A DNA stretch of 46,049 bases from Bacteroidaceae bacterium. Its GTDB lineage: Bacteria; Bacteroidota; Bacteroidia; Bacteroidales; Bacteroidaceae. Positions 1 to 7,699 of this stretch are shown here, in pieces. Location of the stretch: assembly GCA_017470525.1 (NCBI GenBank), contig JAFUYM010000007.1, positions 1 to 46,049 of the forward strand, read 5' to 3'. Positions within the stretch are counted from its first letter, which is position 1. Each line of letters begins with the position of its first letter. Under the pieces are notes generated by a model that saw only the letters and a list, made by a program, of their open reading frames with translations, had not been told where the DNA came from and did not search any database. The position numbers and the translations under genes were made by a program.

Positions 1-57
1 GAGGAGAGGCTTGATGGGAGGAATTTTCTTGATAAATGGTGTAATTTCTTTAACCAT
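1..57 (-). CDS. Possible partial coding region running off the left edge
   Basis: On the minus strand an ATG at 57 opens a frame that stays open to the window edge (19 codons, beginning MVKEITPF). It starts about 18 bases beyond the strong ddh terminator. There is no recognisable family in so few residues and no clear promoter, so this may be chance. Confidence 0.25.
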   Translation of the reverse strand, partial: MVKEITPFIKKIPPIKPLL

Positions 58-75
58 AGGTGATTGTGAAAAAAT

Positions 76-111
76 GAGCACCCAGCGCGAAATGATAGGC
101 GCTGGGTGCTC
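76..111 (-). terminator. Rho-independent terminator of ddh, possibly bidirectional
   Basis: A perfect 13-bp stem (76-88 paired with 99-111, GAGCACCCAGCGC on the plus strand) encloses a 10-base loop. On the minus strand the stem is followed by a T run (revcomp of 67-75), as expected for termination of ddh. The plus side has only a weaker T-rich tail. Confidence 0.85.
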
Positions 112-119
112 GTTATTTT

Positions 120-159
120 ATGCGCTGGGTGCGGGAAAAGAAGTCCGCAGGGTGCGCAT
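120..159. repeat. Second hairpin downstream of ddh with symmetric internal loop
   Basis: ATGCGC (120-125) pairs with GCGCAT (154-159) and GCGG (131-134) pairs with CCGC (145-148). The two helices are separated by the opposed bulges TGGGT and AGGGT. It shares the 11-mer GCGCTGGGTGC with the adjacent terminator (99-109 and 122-132). It lies in the 3' untranslated region of ddh. Confidence 0.5.
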
Positions 160-185
160 ATAGGAGAATATTGTACGAAGCCTTT

Positions 186-1085
186 TTATACCAGATGGCG
201 GATGAGTTCTTCCTTGTCGCCACAGAGCATGTCGATGACAGGAATTTCAATCATGGTGTAGGCACCGGGCTGCTGCTTGAGGGAAGCACGTGCCACGTTG
301 ACAAGCACCTGGGCGGTGAGGGCTGGGTTGTTAATCTTCATGTCGAACTCGAAGAGTTGGTTGTGGGTCTTGCCACTGACGCCCTTGCGGACGAGGTTGA
401 CACCATGACCAACATCGTTGAGGGCATCGACACAAGGAACCTGCTGCACGTGGGTCTCGTCGTTGACGAAGTATGGGTCTGCCTTGATGGCTGCCTCCAC
501 GGTCTTGAAGTCTGCACCTTCCTCCAGTTCCACATACACCATGCGGCGATGGATGCCTGTGCCGACGGGGATGGTCATGGAGAGGGCATCTTTCACGCCT
601 TCGATGGCACGTACTGCCACGGAGTGACCCATGGAACGACCTGGTCCGAAGTTGGTGTAACTGACGCCTTTGGGGGCAAGGCTTTCCATGAGGGAGCGGA
701 CGATGGAGTCGGAACCGGGGTCCCAACCTGCAGAGATGATGCTGACGGCGTTGTTTGCCTTGGCTACGGCGTCGAGGCTGCGACGAAGGTCAACAATCTG
801 TGTGTGGATGTCGAAGGAATCGACGGTGTTGATGCCGAGGGCAAGGCATTGCTTGGCATATTCTTCGACCTTGCGGGTGGGGGTGGCAAGTATAGCCACC
901 TGCACGTCTTTCAGGTCGGTGATGTTCTTCACTACGGGGTAGTTGGCAAGTTCTGCTGGCTTGTTGGCTTCGCCGTTGCGGCGCACCACGCCTACACACT
1001 CCATGTCCTGCGATGCTTCGATGGCTTCGAGCGCGTACTTGCCGATATTGCCATAACCAACGATGGCGGCACGAATTTTTGTCAT
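186..1085 (-). CDS. ddh: meso-diaminopimelate D-dehydrogenase
   Basis: This 299-residue cytosolic enzyme makes meso-diaminopimelate from tetrahydrodipicolinate, ammonia and NADPH in one step, feeding lysine and peptidoglycan synthesis. The N terminus is a Rossmann fold with GYGNIG at residues 10-15. The blocks SFDIH and SAGWDPG, and the length, fit the family (about 300-330 residues) and are full length. The gene lies 132 bases downstream of secDF on the same strand, separated by a large inverted repeat, and ends at a strong terminator. No consensus promoter was found directly upstream, so it may be read through from secDF or use a non-consensus promoter. The ATG at 1085 fits the Rossmann start well. 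Confidence 0.95.
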   Translation of the reverse strand: MTKIRAAIVGYGNIGKYALEAIEASQDMECVGVVRRNGEANKPAELANYPVVKNITDLKDVQVAILATPTRKVEEYAKQCLALGINTVDSFDIHTQIVDLRRSLDAVAKANNAVSIISAGWDPGSDSIVRSLMESLAPKGVSYTNFGPGRSMGHSVAVRAIEGVKDALSMTIPVGTGIHRRMVYVELEEGADFKTVEAAIKADPYFVNDETHVQQVPCVDALNDVGHGVNLVRKGVSGKTHNQLFEFDMKINNPALTAQVLVNVARASLKQQPGAYTMIEIPVIDMLCGDKEELIRHLV

Positions 1086-1126
1086 AATTTTGTGTTGTTT
1101 TTAATCTAACATAAAAATTCATGAAA

Positions 1127-1197
1127 AATTCGTGGTTAATTCATGGTCATTTATGTTAAAGATTAAAACACGAATTACCATGAATTAGCCACGAATT
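1127..1197. repeat. Large imperfect inverted repeat between ddh and secDF
   Basis: The 21-base arms 1127-1147 and 1177-1197 are inverted copies with one mismatch, separated by 29 bases. An additional CACGAATT copy lies at 1169-1176 inside the loop. The units are versions of CACGAATTA / CATGAATTA. Intergenic blocks built from such short units occur repeatedly in Bacteroidetes genomes as I recall them; no ORF is present. Confidence 0.7.
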
Positions 1198-1217
1198 ATC
1201 ATTAATTAAAATCCTTT

Positions 1218-4200
1218 TTATTTAGTCGTTGGTTCTTCTTCCTCATCGGCTTCCTTGATGCGGGCACCCATGACGAGGTATGCTGTAGGAGCGGCGATGA
1301 AGAGTGACGAACTTGTTCCGATGATGACACCGAGCATCATGGCGAAGGCGAAGGCACGGATGCTGTCGCCACCGAGAACGAAGATGACCAGGAGCACGAT
1401 GAACGTAGAAACAGATGTGTTGATGGTACGTGCGAGGGTGCTGTTCAAGGCATCGTTGAAGATGCGCTGACGGTCACGCTTCGGATAGTTCTTGAAGACT
1501 TCACGAATACGGTCGAAGATGACCACCTTATCGTTGATGGAGTAACCAATCACGGTCAGGATGGCACCGATGAAGGTCTGGTCAACTTCGAGGGAGAATC
1601 CAATCCAGCCGTAGCAGAGTGAGAACATACCAATCACGAGGAGGGTGTCGAGGGTCAATGCCACGATAGAACCTACGGAGTATGCCACGTTGCGGAAGCG
1701 GATGAGGATATAGACGAAGATGACTACGATGGCGAAGAGCACGGAGAGGATGGCACCGCGCAAGATGTCGGATGCAATGGCTGGACCCACCTTCTGGGAA
1801 GAGACGATGGAACCGCCTGCACGGTTGTCGCGGTCGAGGAATGCTTCTTCAGACACGGATGCATCCACCATGCCGCCATCGACGAATGACTGGTAGAGGA
1901 GAGACTCAATCTGAGCGTCTGCCTCAGAACTGTTGTCGTTGATGTTGAAGTTGGTCGATACACGAACGTTGTTGCCTTCGGTACCGATAGCGATGACGGT
2001 CACGTTGATGGCTTCGTCGTTCTTGTTGTTTGCCTCGAAGGTCTTCACAATCGCGTTCTTGACTGCCTCTGGCTCTACCTGCTTCACGAATTCAATCTTG
2101 TAGTTGCGACCACCTGTGAAGTCGATGGACTGGCTCAAGCCACGGACTGCGAAACTGATGAGCACAATCACCAGGGCGGCTCCGAAGCCGATGAATGACT
2201 TCTTGTAGTTGCCCATGAAGTTGTACTTCGTGTCCTTCATCATGTTCTGAGAGAACTTGGTGGTGAACTTGAGGTCTTGCCACTTGCCGCGGTTGAGGAA
2301 GTGCTCGTATGCGATACGGGTCAACCAAACTGCGGTGAAGAATGAGCAGACGATACCGATGATGAGGGTGGTGGCGAAGCCCTTGATAGGACCTGTACCG
2401 AAGTTGTAGAGAATCACACCCGTGAGGATGGTCGTCACGTTGGAGTCGAAGATGGCTGAGAAGGCGTTGCTGTAACCTGCTGCCACTGCGGCGCTGATGT
2501 TCTTGCCGCTGCGCATCTCTTCCTTGGTGCGCTCGTAGATGAGCACGTTGGCATCGACCGCCATACCGAGGGTGAGCACCATACCTGCAATACCAGACAT
2601 CGTCAGTGCGGCACCGAGTGAGGTGAGAATACCGAATGAGAAGAAGAAGTTGAGCATGAGGGCGCAGTTGGCTACCATACCTTCGCGTACACCGTACATG
2701 AGTACCATATAGAGCATCAGCACGATGAAGGCAACGATGCAGGAGATGAAACCTGCCTGAATGGACTGGGCACCGAGGGTTGGACCTACGATGTCTTCCT
2801 GGATGATGCTGGCAGGAGCAGGCATCTTACCTGACTGGAGCACGTTTGCCAAGTCCTTGGTCTCGGTCGTGGTGAAACTACCGGAAATCTGGGTGCTACC
2901 GCCGTCAATCTTGTTCATGACGTTAGGTGCGCTATAAACGAGGTTGTCGAGCACGATGGCAACGCAGTGGTCCACGTTTGCTTCGGTGAGGGCTGCCCAC
3001 TTGCGGGCACCTTCTGTGTTCATCTTCATGCTGACAACGGGCTTTCCCCACTGGTCGAAGTCGTCCTTTGCCTCGGTCACCACATCGCCCTCGAGTGGAG
3101 CACGACCGTTCTTGCCTGTGGTGCGGATGGCATAGAGTTCGAAGATTTTGCCAGCCTTGTCGTAGGACTTCACACCCCACTTGAGGGAGAGGTCGGCTGG
3201 GAATATTTGCTTGGCTATCTCAGAGTTGAGGAGTGCGTTGATTTCTGCAGTGTCAAGTGCCTGAGCAAGACCTACGAGACAACCGCGCTGGGCATTGGTT
3301 GGCTGGAGCATGGCGAAGAGAGGATTCTCTTTCTTTGCCTCGTCGGATGCTTTGGATGCCTTGCCTGCTGCCACGTCGGCTTGGTTCACCTGAGACAACA
3401 CGCTACCGCTCTTGGCTGAGTCTGCCTTTTCGGCTACCTGCTCGGCGGCAACGGAGTCGGTTGCCACAGAATCGGCTGCTTCCTCTACAACGGCACCGTT
3501 GCGGAGGGCTGCATTGAGTTGTGAGAGGTAAGGTGTCACCTGTGGTGCGTCGTAAGTCTCCCAGAACTCAAGGTTTGCGCTTCCCTGAAGGAGTTTACGA
3601 ACACGCTCTGGCTCCTTGATACCTGGAAGTTCGACCATGATGCGTCCGCTCTGACCTTCAATCTTCTGAATGTTGGGCTGAACGACACCGAATCGGTCGA
3701 TACGGGTGCGGAGCACGAGGAATGCGTTGTCAACGGCTTCGTCGATGCTCTGGCGGAGCACTTTCTCCACGTCGGAGTCGCTGCTGTTGGTGTTCACCTT
3801 GCCCTTCAGTTGCTGGGTGGCAAAGATGGTCGCAAGCGGCTTGCCCGGCGCATTCTTTTTATAAGCCTTGACAAAAAGTGTGATGAAATCGCTCTGACTT
3901 TCTTGTGCTTCCTTGGCTGCTTCGTCAACAGACTTCAGGAATGCTTCGTCAGTTTTGTGGTCAGCCAACGCCTTCACTACTTCAGGCACGCTCACTTCGA
4001 GGATGACGTTCATACCACCTTTCAGGTCAAGACCCAAACCGATGGCAGTCTCGCGGCAGTCCTTGAGCGTGTAACTACCCAAGTAGAATGGAGTCGAATT
4101 CAACGAATCCAAGTACAGTTCTGCTTCCTGCTCGTCCATTTCGGCTGCTTTGTCCTCTACATACTTGGTAGCGACAGAGAAGGAAAGGTAGAAGAGGCAG

Positions 4201-4250
4201 ATGAGGGTCAACGCCACTGCTAAAAACTTTACAAATCCTTTGTTTTGCAT
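1218..4250 (-). CDS. secDF: Protein translocase subunit SecDF (single-chain fusion)
   Basis: This inner-membrane accessory of SecYEG uses the proton gradient to pull exported proteins across. The 1010-residue chain is SecD followed by SecF. It begins with a membrane helix near residues 6-25 and a SecD periplasmic domain (DLKGGMNV). A membrane bundle follows with GMAVDANVLIYER, the SecD proton-relay block. The SecF half begins near the DTKYNF segment and carries VVIFDRIRE. A low-complexity Ala/Ser/Asp/Glu/Lys insertion follows the QLNAALRNG segment. The frame extends to 4349, but the ATG at 4250 directly precedes the first helix and lies downstream of the -7 box, so it is preferred. It is upstream of ddh on the same strand. 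Confidence 0.96.
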   Translation of the reverse strand: MQNKGFVKFLAVALTLICLFYLSFSVATKYVEDKAAEMDEQEAELYLDSLNSTPFYLGSYTLKDCRETAIGLGLDLKGGMNVILEVSVPEVVKALADHKTDEAFLKSVDEAAKEAQESQSDFITLFVKAYKKNAPGKPLATIFATQQLKGKVNTNSSDSDVEKVLRQSIDEAVDNAFLVLRTRIDRFGVVQPNIQKIEGQSGRIMVELPGIKEPERVRKLLQGSANLEFWETYDAPQVTPYLSQLNAALRNGAVVEEAADSVATDSVAAEQVAEKADSAKSGSVLSQVNQADVAAGKASKASDEAKKENPLFAMLQPTNAQRGCLVGLAQALDTAEINALLNSEIAKQIFPADLSLKWGVKSYDKAGKIFELYAIRTTGKNGRAPLEGDVVTEAKDDFDQWGKPVVSMKMNTEGARKWAALTEANVDHCVAIVLDNLVYSAPNVMNKIDGGSTQISGSFTTTETKDLANVLQSGKMPAPASIIQEDIVGPTLGAQSIQAGFISCIVAFIVLMLYMVLMYGVREGMVANCALMLNFFFSFGILTSLGAALTMSGIAGMVLTLGMAVDANVLIYERTKEEMRSGKNISAAVAAGYSNAFSAIFDSNVTTILTGVILYNFGTGPIKGFATTLIIGIVCSFFTAVWLTRIAYEHFLNRGKWQDLKFTTKFSQNMMKDTKYNFMGNYKKSFIGFGAALVIVLISFAVRGLSQSIDFTGGRNYKIEFVKQVEPEAVKNAIVKTFEANNKNDEAINVTVIAIGTEGNNVRVSTNFNINDNSSEADAQIESLLYQSFVDGGMVDASVSEEAFLDRDNRAGGSIVSSQKVGPAIASDILRGAILSVLFAIVVIFVYILIRFRNVAYSVGSIVALTLDTLLVIGMFSLCYGWIGFSLEVDQTFIGAILTVIGYSINDKVVIFDRIREVFKNYPKRDRQRIFNDALNSTLARTINTSVSTFIVLLVIFVLGGDSIRAFAFAMMLGVIIGTSSSLFIAAPTAYLVMGARIKEADEEEEPTTK

Positions 4251-4410
4251 TTTTGTTGAAGTTATTAAATGATTGATTGTTATGAATATTCTTTCGTCAA
4301 GGTCGGCTTGGGCTTGAGTGCCCGTTTTTGAACCTATAAAATGCCCCAAAACAGAACTTGCGACACATCTTTTATATATATGCGCGTAGAGTTTAGGGCA
4401 ATTCAGGGTG

Positions 4411-4418
4411 CAAAGTTA
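4411..4418 (-). promoter_or_regulatory. Bacteroidetes -7 box for secDF
   Basis: CAAAGTTA reads TAACTTTG on the minus strand, a match to TAnnTTTG. No good -33 TTTG lies at 19-20 bases. It would leave a leader of roughly 155 bases before the chosen start. Confidence 0.55.
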
Positions 4419-4481
4419 TACATTTTTTTGCAATAAGGAAGAAAAAACCGCTAAAAATATTCATTTAGCGGTGTTTGGGGG

Positions 4482-5558
4482 TCATTTTCGGCTTATTTTG
4501 ACGTAACAATAGATGGGATAGTGGTCGCTTTCCTTGATGGATTTGTCCACCTTTGCCTGATAGCACTCCAGGTCGGGGCTGACCATGATGTGGTCTAACC
4601 TGAAATACATGCCACTGCGGTTGTAACTGGTGCCGGGACCGTTTCCGCTGTGTGTGTAGGCGTCGTTCAGATATTGGGTCAGGCGATGGTGGGGGTATGA
4701 GATGGGGGAGGAGTTCAGGTCGCCACACAGGATGATGTGGCTGTCTTGGTGGCTCTCCACGAAGTCTGCCACATAGTCGGCTTGGATGCCACGGATGGAG
4801 TCGCGATGGGAAATCTTTTCCGTCAAGGTCAGGTATTTCGTTTCGGAATTGTTTTCTTCGGGATGGCTGTAGTTCTTGATGATGGACTTGTAGTCAGCCT
4901 TGTCTTCCGCACTGAGTTTGTAGGATTCGAGGTGGTTGTTAATCAGCAGGATGGTGTCTTCTCCCACTGCCACTGTATAGACGAAGGAGCAGTTGGTTTC
5001 GGTGGGGTAGTTAATCTGGATGGTGGAGAGGATGGGGTATTTGGAGAAGCAGGCGATGTAGTTGTCGGTGCTGATTTCCATGGAATGATAAGGGTAGAGT
5101 TCCGTCAGTTTGTCTAAGGCGTCATCCACGGTGGTCTTCTTGCCTTCTTGCAGGCAAATGATGTCGGCTTGGCTGTCGAACAGATAGTTGAGAATGGGGT
5201 TCTCGTTCCAATGGACGTTTTTGTTGCCGAATGCCATGACGTTGTAGGAGAGCACCTTGATGCAGCCTTCGGGTGTGCTGGATGGGATGTTGAGGGGGAA
5301 GTAAGCCCTGATGCTGCTGGCACAGAGCAGCAAGCCGATGGCTGGAAGGATGACGACTTTCCACTTGAACACCAGCCAGAAAAAGAGGAAGACCACGTTG
5401 GCTCCGAGGAAAAAGGGGAACATCAGCCCGAAGTAGGAGAGGTGCGGAAACCTTTGAGGGGGGAGGTAGGAGGTGTAGGCACAAAAAATCATTGCCACAA
5501 TCGTGAGTAGATTGATGGCAATGAAAATAATCATTGGTATTTTCTTCAGCAACTTCAT
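4482..5558 (-). CDS. Membrane-anchored endonuclease/exonuclease/phosphatase family protein
   Basis: This 358-residue protein has three N-terminal membrane helices (about residues 9-29, 44-64 and 68-85) followed by an EEP-fold metal-dependent phosphodiesterase domain. The EEP hallmarks are visible in order: SYNVMAF, IICLQEG, CGDLNSSP, RLDHIMVS and SDHYPI. The catalytic part should lie in the periplasm or at the membrane face. Substrate is unknown; members of this fold cleave nucleic acids, sphingolipids or inositol phosphates. Its start overlaps the rhomboid stop by 4 bases, indicating translational coupling in a two-gene operon. Confidence 0.88.
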   Translation of the reverse strand: MKLLKKIPMIIFIAINLLTIVAMIFCAYTSYLPPQRFPHLSYFGLMFPFFLGANVVFLFFWLVFKWKVVILPAIGLLLCASSIRAYFPLNIPSSTPEGCIKVLSYNVMAFGNKNVHWNENPILNYLFDSQADIICLQEGKKTTVDDALDKLTELYPYHSMEISTDNYIACFSKYPILSTIQINYPTETNCSFVYTVAVGEDTILLINNHLESYKLSAEDKADYKSIIKNYSHPEENNSETKYLTLTEKISHRDSIRGIQADYVADFVESHQDSHIILCGDLNSSPISYPHHRLTQYLNDAYTHSGNGPGTSYNRSGMYFRLDHIMVSPDLECYQAKVDKSIKESDHYPIYCYVKISRK

Positions 5559-6463
5559 TCTTCGCCTCTCATCTTTTTGCTGGCATTGAAGAGCGTTGCC
5601 TTCTCGCTTTCGGAGAGGTTCTGATAGCCGTTCTTGCGAATCTTGTCAAGGATGCGGTCTATCTCTTCGTTGTCCTGAGCCTTTCTTCTGTTGTATTCGT
5701 GGTCTTCGTGGTTGGCTTCCCGAACATTGGTGACGCGCATCTTGGGGGTGCGGCTACCGACAAAGAACTTCTTCACCTTCTCCCAGATGCCTTCATCTTT
5801 GTCGTAATGAGAGTCGTAGGTGGAGGAAGAAGACCAGTAATTGCCTCTTTGAGTTTTCTTCTTTTCCTGCATTTTCCAGAAGAAGAGGATGAGGGCACCA
5901 ATCAGGATGCCGCCCAAGTGGGCAAAGTGAGCCACGCCGTCGATGGACGTGATGCCCAAATACATTTCGACCAGGGTGTAGAAGCCCACCAGATACTTTA
6001 ACTTGAGCGGGAAGGGGATGGGGATGATGAACAGTTTGGCATTAGGGAAGAAGAATGCCGCTGCTGCCATGACACCATAGATGGCACCTGATGCACCTAC
6101 GAGTTGGGAGGGGGGGATGATTCCGATTAACGTGCAGAGTTGATTCACCAATGCGCTGCCGATTCCGCACATCAGATAGTAGAAATAGAAACGCTGGGTG
6201 CCAATCTGCTGCTCGACGGCATTGCCGAAAATCATCAGTGACCACATGTTGAAGAACAAGTGCCACCAGCCACCATGCATGAACATGTAGGTGACATACT
6301 GGTAGAGGGCAAAGCCCCCATACCCTATCGGATGCAGCGCATTAAAGTTGAGAAACCAATCAGTGTGTCCATCCAAAGCAAACAATGGAGTGACCCAATA
6401 AGTCAAAATATAGAAAACTACATTGATAATCAGTATAACCTTTACGGCAGGAGTTATTCTCAT
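5555..6463 (-). CDS. Rhomboid family intramembrane serine protease
   Basis: This 302-residue membrane protease cleaves within or next to transmembrane helices of client proteins. The family motifs are present: HGGWWHLFFNMW at residues 63-74, the GASG nucleophile motif with Ser125, and the catalytic His182 in HFAHLGG. The C-terminal 100 residues are a hydrophilic tail (EIDRILDKIRKNGYQNL) resembling the DUF6576 tail of Bacteroidetes rhomboids. It is the first gene of an operon and overlaps the EEP-family gene by 4 bases. Clients are unknown. The ATG at 6463 directly precedes the first helix. Confidence 0.93.
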   Translation of the reverse strand: MRITPAVKVILIINVVFYILTYWVTPLFALDGHTDWFLNFNALHPIGYGGFALYQYVTYMFMHGGWWHLFFNMWSLMIFGNAVEQQIGTQRFYFYYLMCGIGSALVNQLCTLIGIIPPSQLVGASGAIYGVMAAAAFFFPNAKLFIIPIPFPLKLKYLVGFYTLVEMYLGITSIDGVAHFAHLGGILIGALILFFWKMQEKKKTQRGNYWSSSSTYDSHYDKDEGIWEKVKKFFVGSRTPKMRVTNVREANHEDHEYNRRKAQDNEEIDRILDKIRKNGYQNLSESEKATLFNASKKMRGEE

Positions 6464-6511
6464 ACAATCCTTACATTTAACGATAAATAAGTCTCACTTC
6501 TATTTTGACTG

Positions 6512-6519
6512 CAAAATTA
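6512..6519 (-). promoter_or_regulatory. -7 box for the rhomboid/EEP operon
   Basis: CAAAATTA is TAATTTTG on the minus strand, matching TAnnTTTG. A CAAA at 6543-6546 is the nearest -33 candidate but lies 23 bases away, longer than the usual 19-20. Confidence 0.5.
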
Positions 6520-6601
6520 GAGTTTTTCTTCCTATTAAAGGGCAAAAAAGAGGAAAATACAAGTTTTTTTTGGTTTTTTCAACATTTTTTTGCCGATTTT
6601 G

Positions 6602-6632
6602 TTTGTTTGCGAAAATATATCTCATATATTTG
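6602..6632 (+). promoter_or_regulatory. Promoter of the HU gene
   Basis: TTTG at 6602-6605, a 19-base gap, then TATATTTG at 6625-6632: a full match to the Bacteroidetes housekeeping promoter. Transcription should begin near 6638, giving a leader of about 100 bases. Confidence 0.75.
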
Positions 6633-6740
6633 CAACAAAGTTACGAAATGGACGGTGCTCTATAAGCCCGTATGTGAAACTGATTAAGAAACATAACTAC
6701 CCAAATAACTTTATTTATAAAACCTAAATTCATTGTATTT

Positions 6741-7013
6741 ATGAACAAGACAGAACTCGTTGGCTCTATCGCTGCAAAGGCAGGACTGAGCAAGGCTGAT
6801 TCAAAGAAGGCTCTTGATGCAACTATCGAGGCTATCGCTGAAGCACTCAAGGCTGGTGAGAAGGTTTCACTGGTTGGTTTCGGAACATTTGCTGTTGCTG
6901 AGCGTCCAGCACGTCAGGGCATCAATCCTGCTACAAAGGCTCCTATTTCTATCGCAGCAAAGAAGGTGGCTAAGTTCAAGGCTGGTGCAGACCTTGATGG
7001 TGCTATCAACTAA
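6741..7013 (+). CDS. HU family DNA-binding protein
   Basis: This 90-residue nucleoid protein bends and compacts DNA as a dimer. It has the normal HU layout: MNKTELVGSIAAKAGLSKAD helical base, VSLVGFGTF, and the arm AERPARQGINPATKAPI carrying the conserved proline that intercalates into DNA. The chain is full length. It is transcribed alone from a consensus promoter and ends at a strong terminator. The ATG at 6741 gives the canonical N terminus. Confidence 0.97.
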   Translation: MNKTELVGSIAAKAGLSKADSKKALDATIEAIAEALKAGEKVSLVGFGTFAVAERPARQGINPATKAPISIAAKKVAKFKAGADLDGAIN

Positions 7014-7032
7014 TAGACTATTGAGAAAAAGC

Positions 7033-7067
7033 AGAGGGGGCATGCCTGTTATTGGCATGCCCCCTCT
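7033..7067. terminator. Bidirectional terminator between HU and the DUF3127 gene
   Basis: A perfect 14-bp GC-rich stem (7033-7046 with 7054-7067) has a 7-base loop. It lies between convergent genes. On the minus strand it is followed by a run of T (revcomp of 7026-7030). The plus side has a short T-rich tail. Confidence 0.85.
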
Positions 7068-7107
7068 CTATTTGTAATCATTGCTTGGGAGGATTGTCTT
7101 TAGGTGC

Positions 7108-7164
7108 TCGACCATCATTAGGATGTTCAACCATTATTAGGGGACTCAACCCTCATTAGAAAGG
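7108..7164. repeat. Three imperfect 19-bp tandem repeats at the end of the DUF3127 gene
   Basis: Units at 7108-7126, 7127-7145 and 7146-7164 share the core TCAACCATnATTAG. The last unit spans the stop codon (7156-7158) of the DUF3127 gene, so the repeat covers the gene end and its 3' untranslated region. Confidence 0.6.
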
Positions 7165-7563
7165 AAGGTCGCTTGAATCGTCGGCAGCCGTTTCAAAGTT
7201 GGCTTGTGCTGGAGCCTGTTCTGCAGGTGGGAAAGGTGCAACGGGCTGTTGTGCGGCAGGTTGAGCGGTGGCAGCGGGTTGTGCAGGTGCGGCAGGCATC
7301 ACGTTCCATACGCGTACATCATTATACCAACGGCCATTGTATTCACGTGCGTTGATGTCGAAAGAGACGGTGAGTTCCTGCCCCTCCTGAATGTTGAAGC
7401 GGTTGAGGTTCTCTTCTCCAAATACATTAAACGCCATCCGCTTGGGGAATTGCCCCATTGTTTCCTCAATCACGAAATCCTGCATCTTCCAAGGATTTCC
7501 TGTCCTGCTTGACACACCGCCACGTGGCTCAAGTGCCTTGATAATTCGTCCTGTAAATTCCAT
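7156..7563 (-). CDS. DUF3127 OB-fold-like protein with an SSB-type acidic tail
   Basis: The first ~85 of 135 residues match what I know of DUF3127, a Bacteroidetes family of likely OB-fold proteins (MEFTGRIIKALEPRGG, FNVFGEENLNRF, VSFDINAREYNGRWYNDVRVW). A Pro/Ala/Gln-rich linker of about 35 residues follows, then the acidic tip DDSSDLPF. That layout is the one seen in single-stranded DNA-binding protein: OB fold, flexible linker, and a D-D-x-x-x-L/I-P-F tip that recruits partner enzymes. A role in DNA metabolism is inferred from this tail and from its position back to back with dnaN. It has its own consensus promoter, which overlaps that of dnaN. Confidence 0.85.
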   Translation of the reverse strand: MEFTGRIIKALEPRGGVSSRTGNPWKMQDFVIEETMGQFPKRMAFNVFGEENLNRFNIQEGQELTVSFDINAREYNGRWYNDVRVWNVMPAAPAQPAATAQPAAQQPVAPFPPAEQAPAQANFETAADDSSDLPF

Positions 7564-7627
7564 ATTTTTATGTTTATTTGTAATACAAATCGATGGTTAT
7601 TGATGATACAAATTGAAAAATCTGCTA

Positions 7628-7658
7628 CAAAAGTACGCTTTTTTTTTGTATTGTCAAA
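7628..7658 (-). promoter_or_regulatory. Promoter of the DUF3127 gene (minus strand)
   Basis: On the minus strand, TTTG (7655-7658) is followed after 19 bases by TACTTTTG (7628-7635), a full match to the Bacteroidetes consensus. Transcription should begin near 7622, with a leader of about 60 bases. It interleaves with the dnaN promoter. Confidence 0.75.
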
Positions 7659-7675
7659 ACTTCTCCATAACTTTG
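7645..7675 (+). promoter_or_regulatory. Promoter of dnaN
   Basis: TTTG at 7645-7648, a 19-base gap, then TAACTTTG at 7668-7675. The start site should be near 7681, downstream of the first in-frame ATG of the longer frame (7613). This rules out the longer version of DnaN and supports the start at 7700. Confidence 0.8.
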
Positions 7676-7699
7676 TGTTCAAATAAATGTTTTTCGACA

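Noticed and set aside
120-1109. 329-residue open frame on the plus strand opposite ddh
   Set aside because: It is antisense to a clear enzyme gene, has His/Val/Gly-biased composition typical of reversed coding strands, and shows no family motif.
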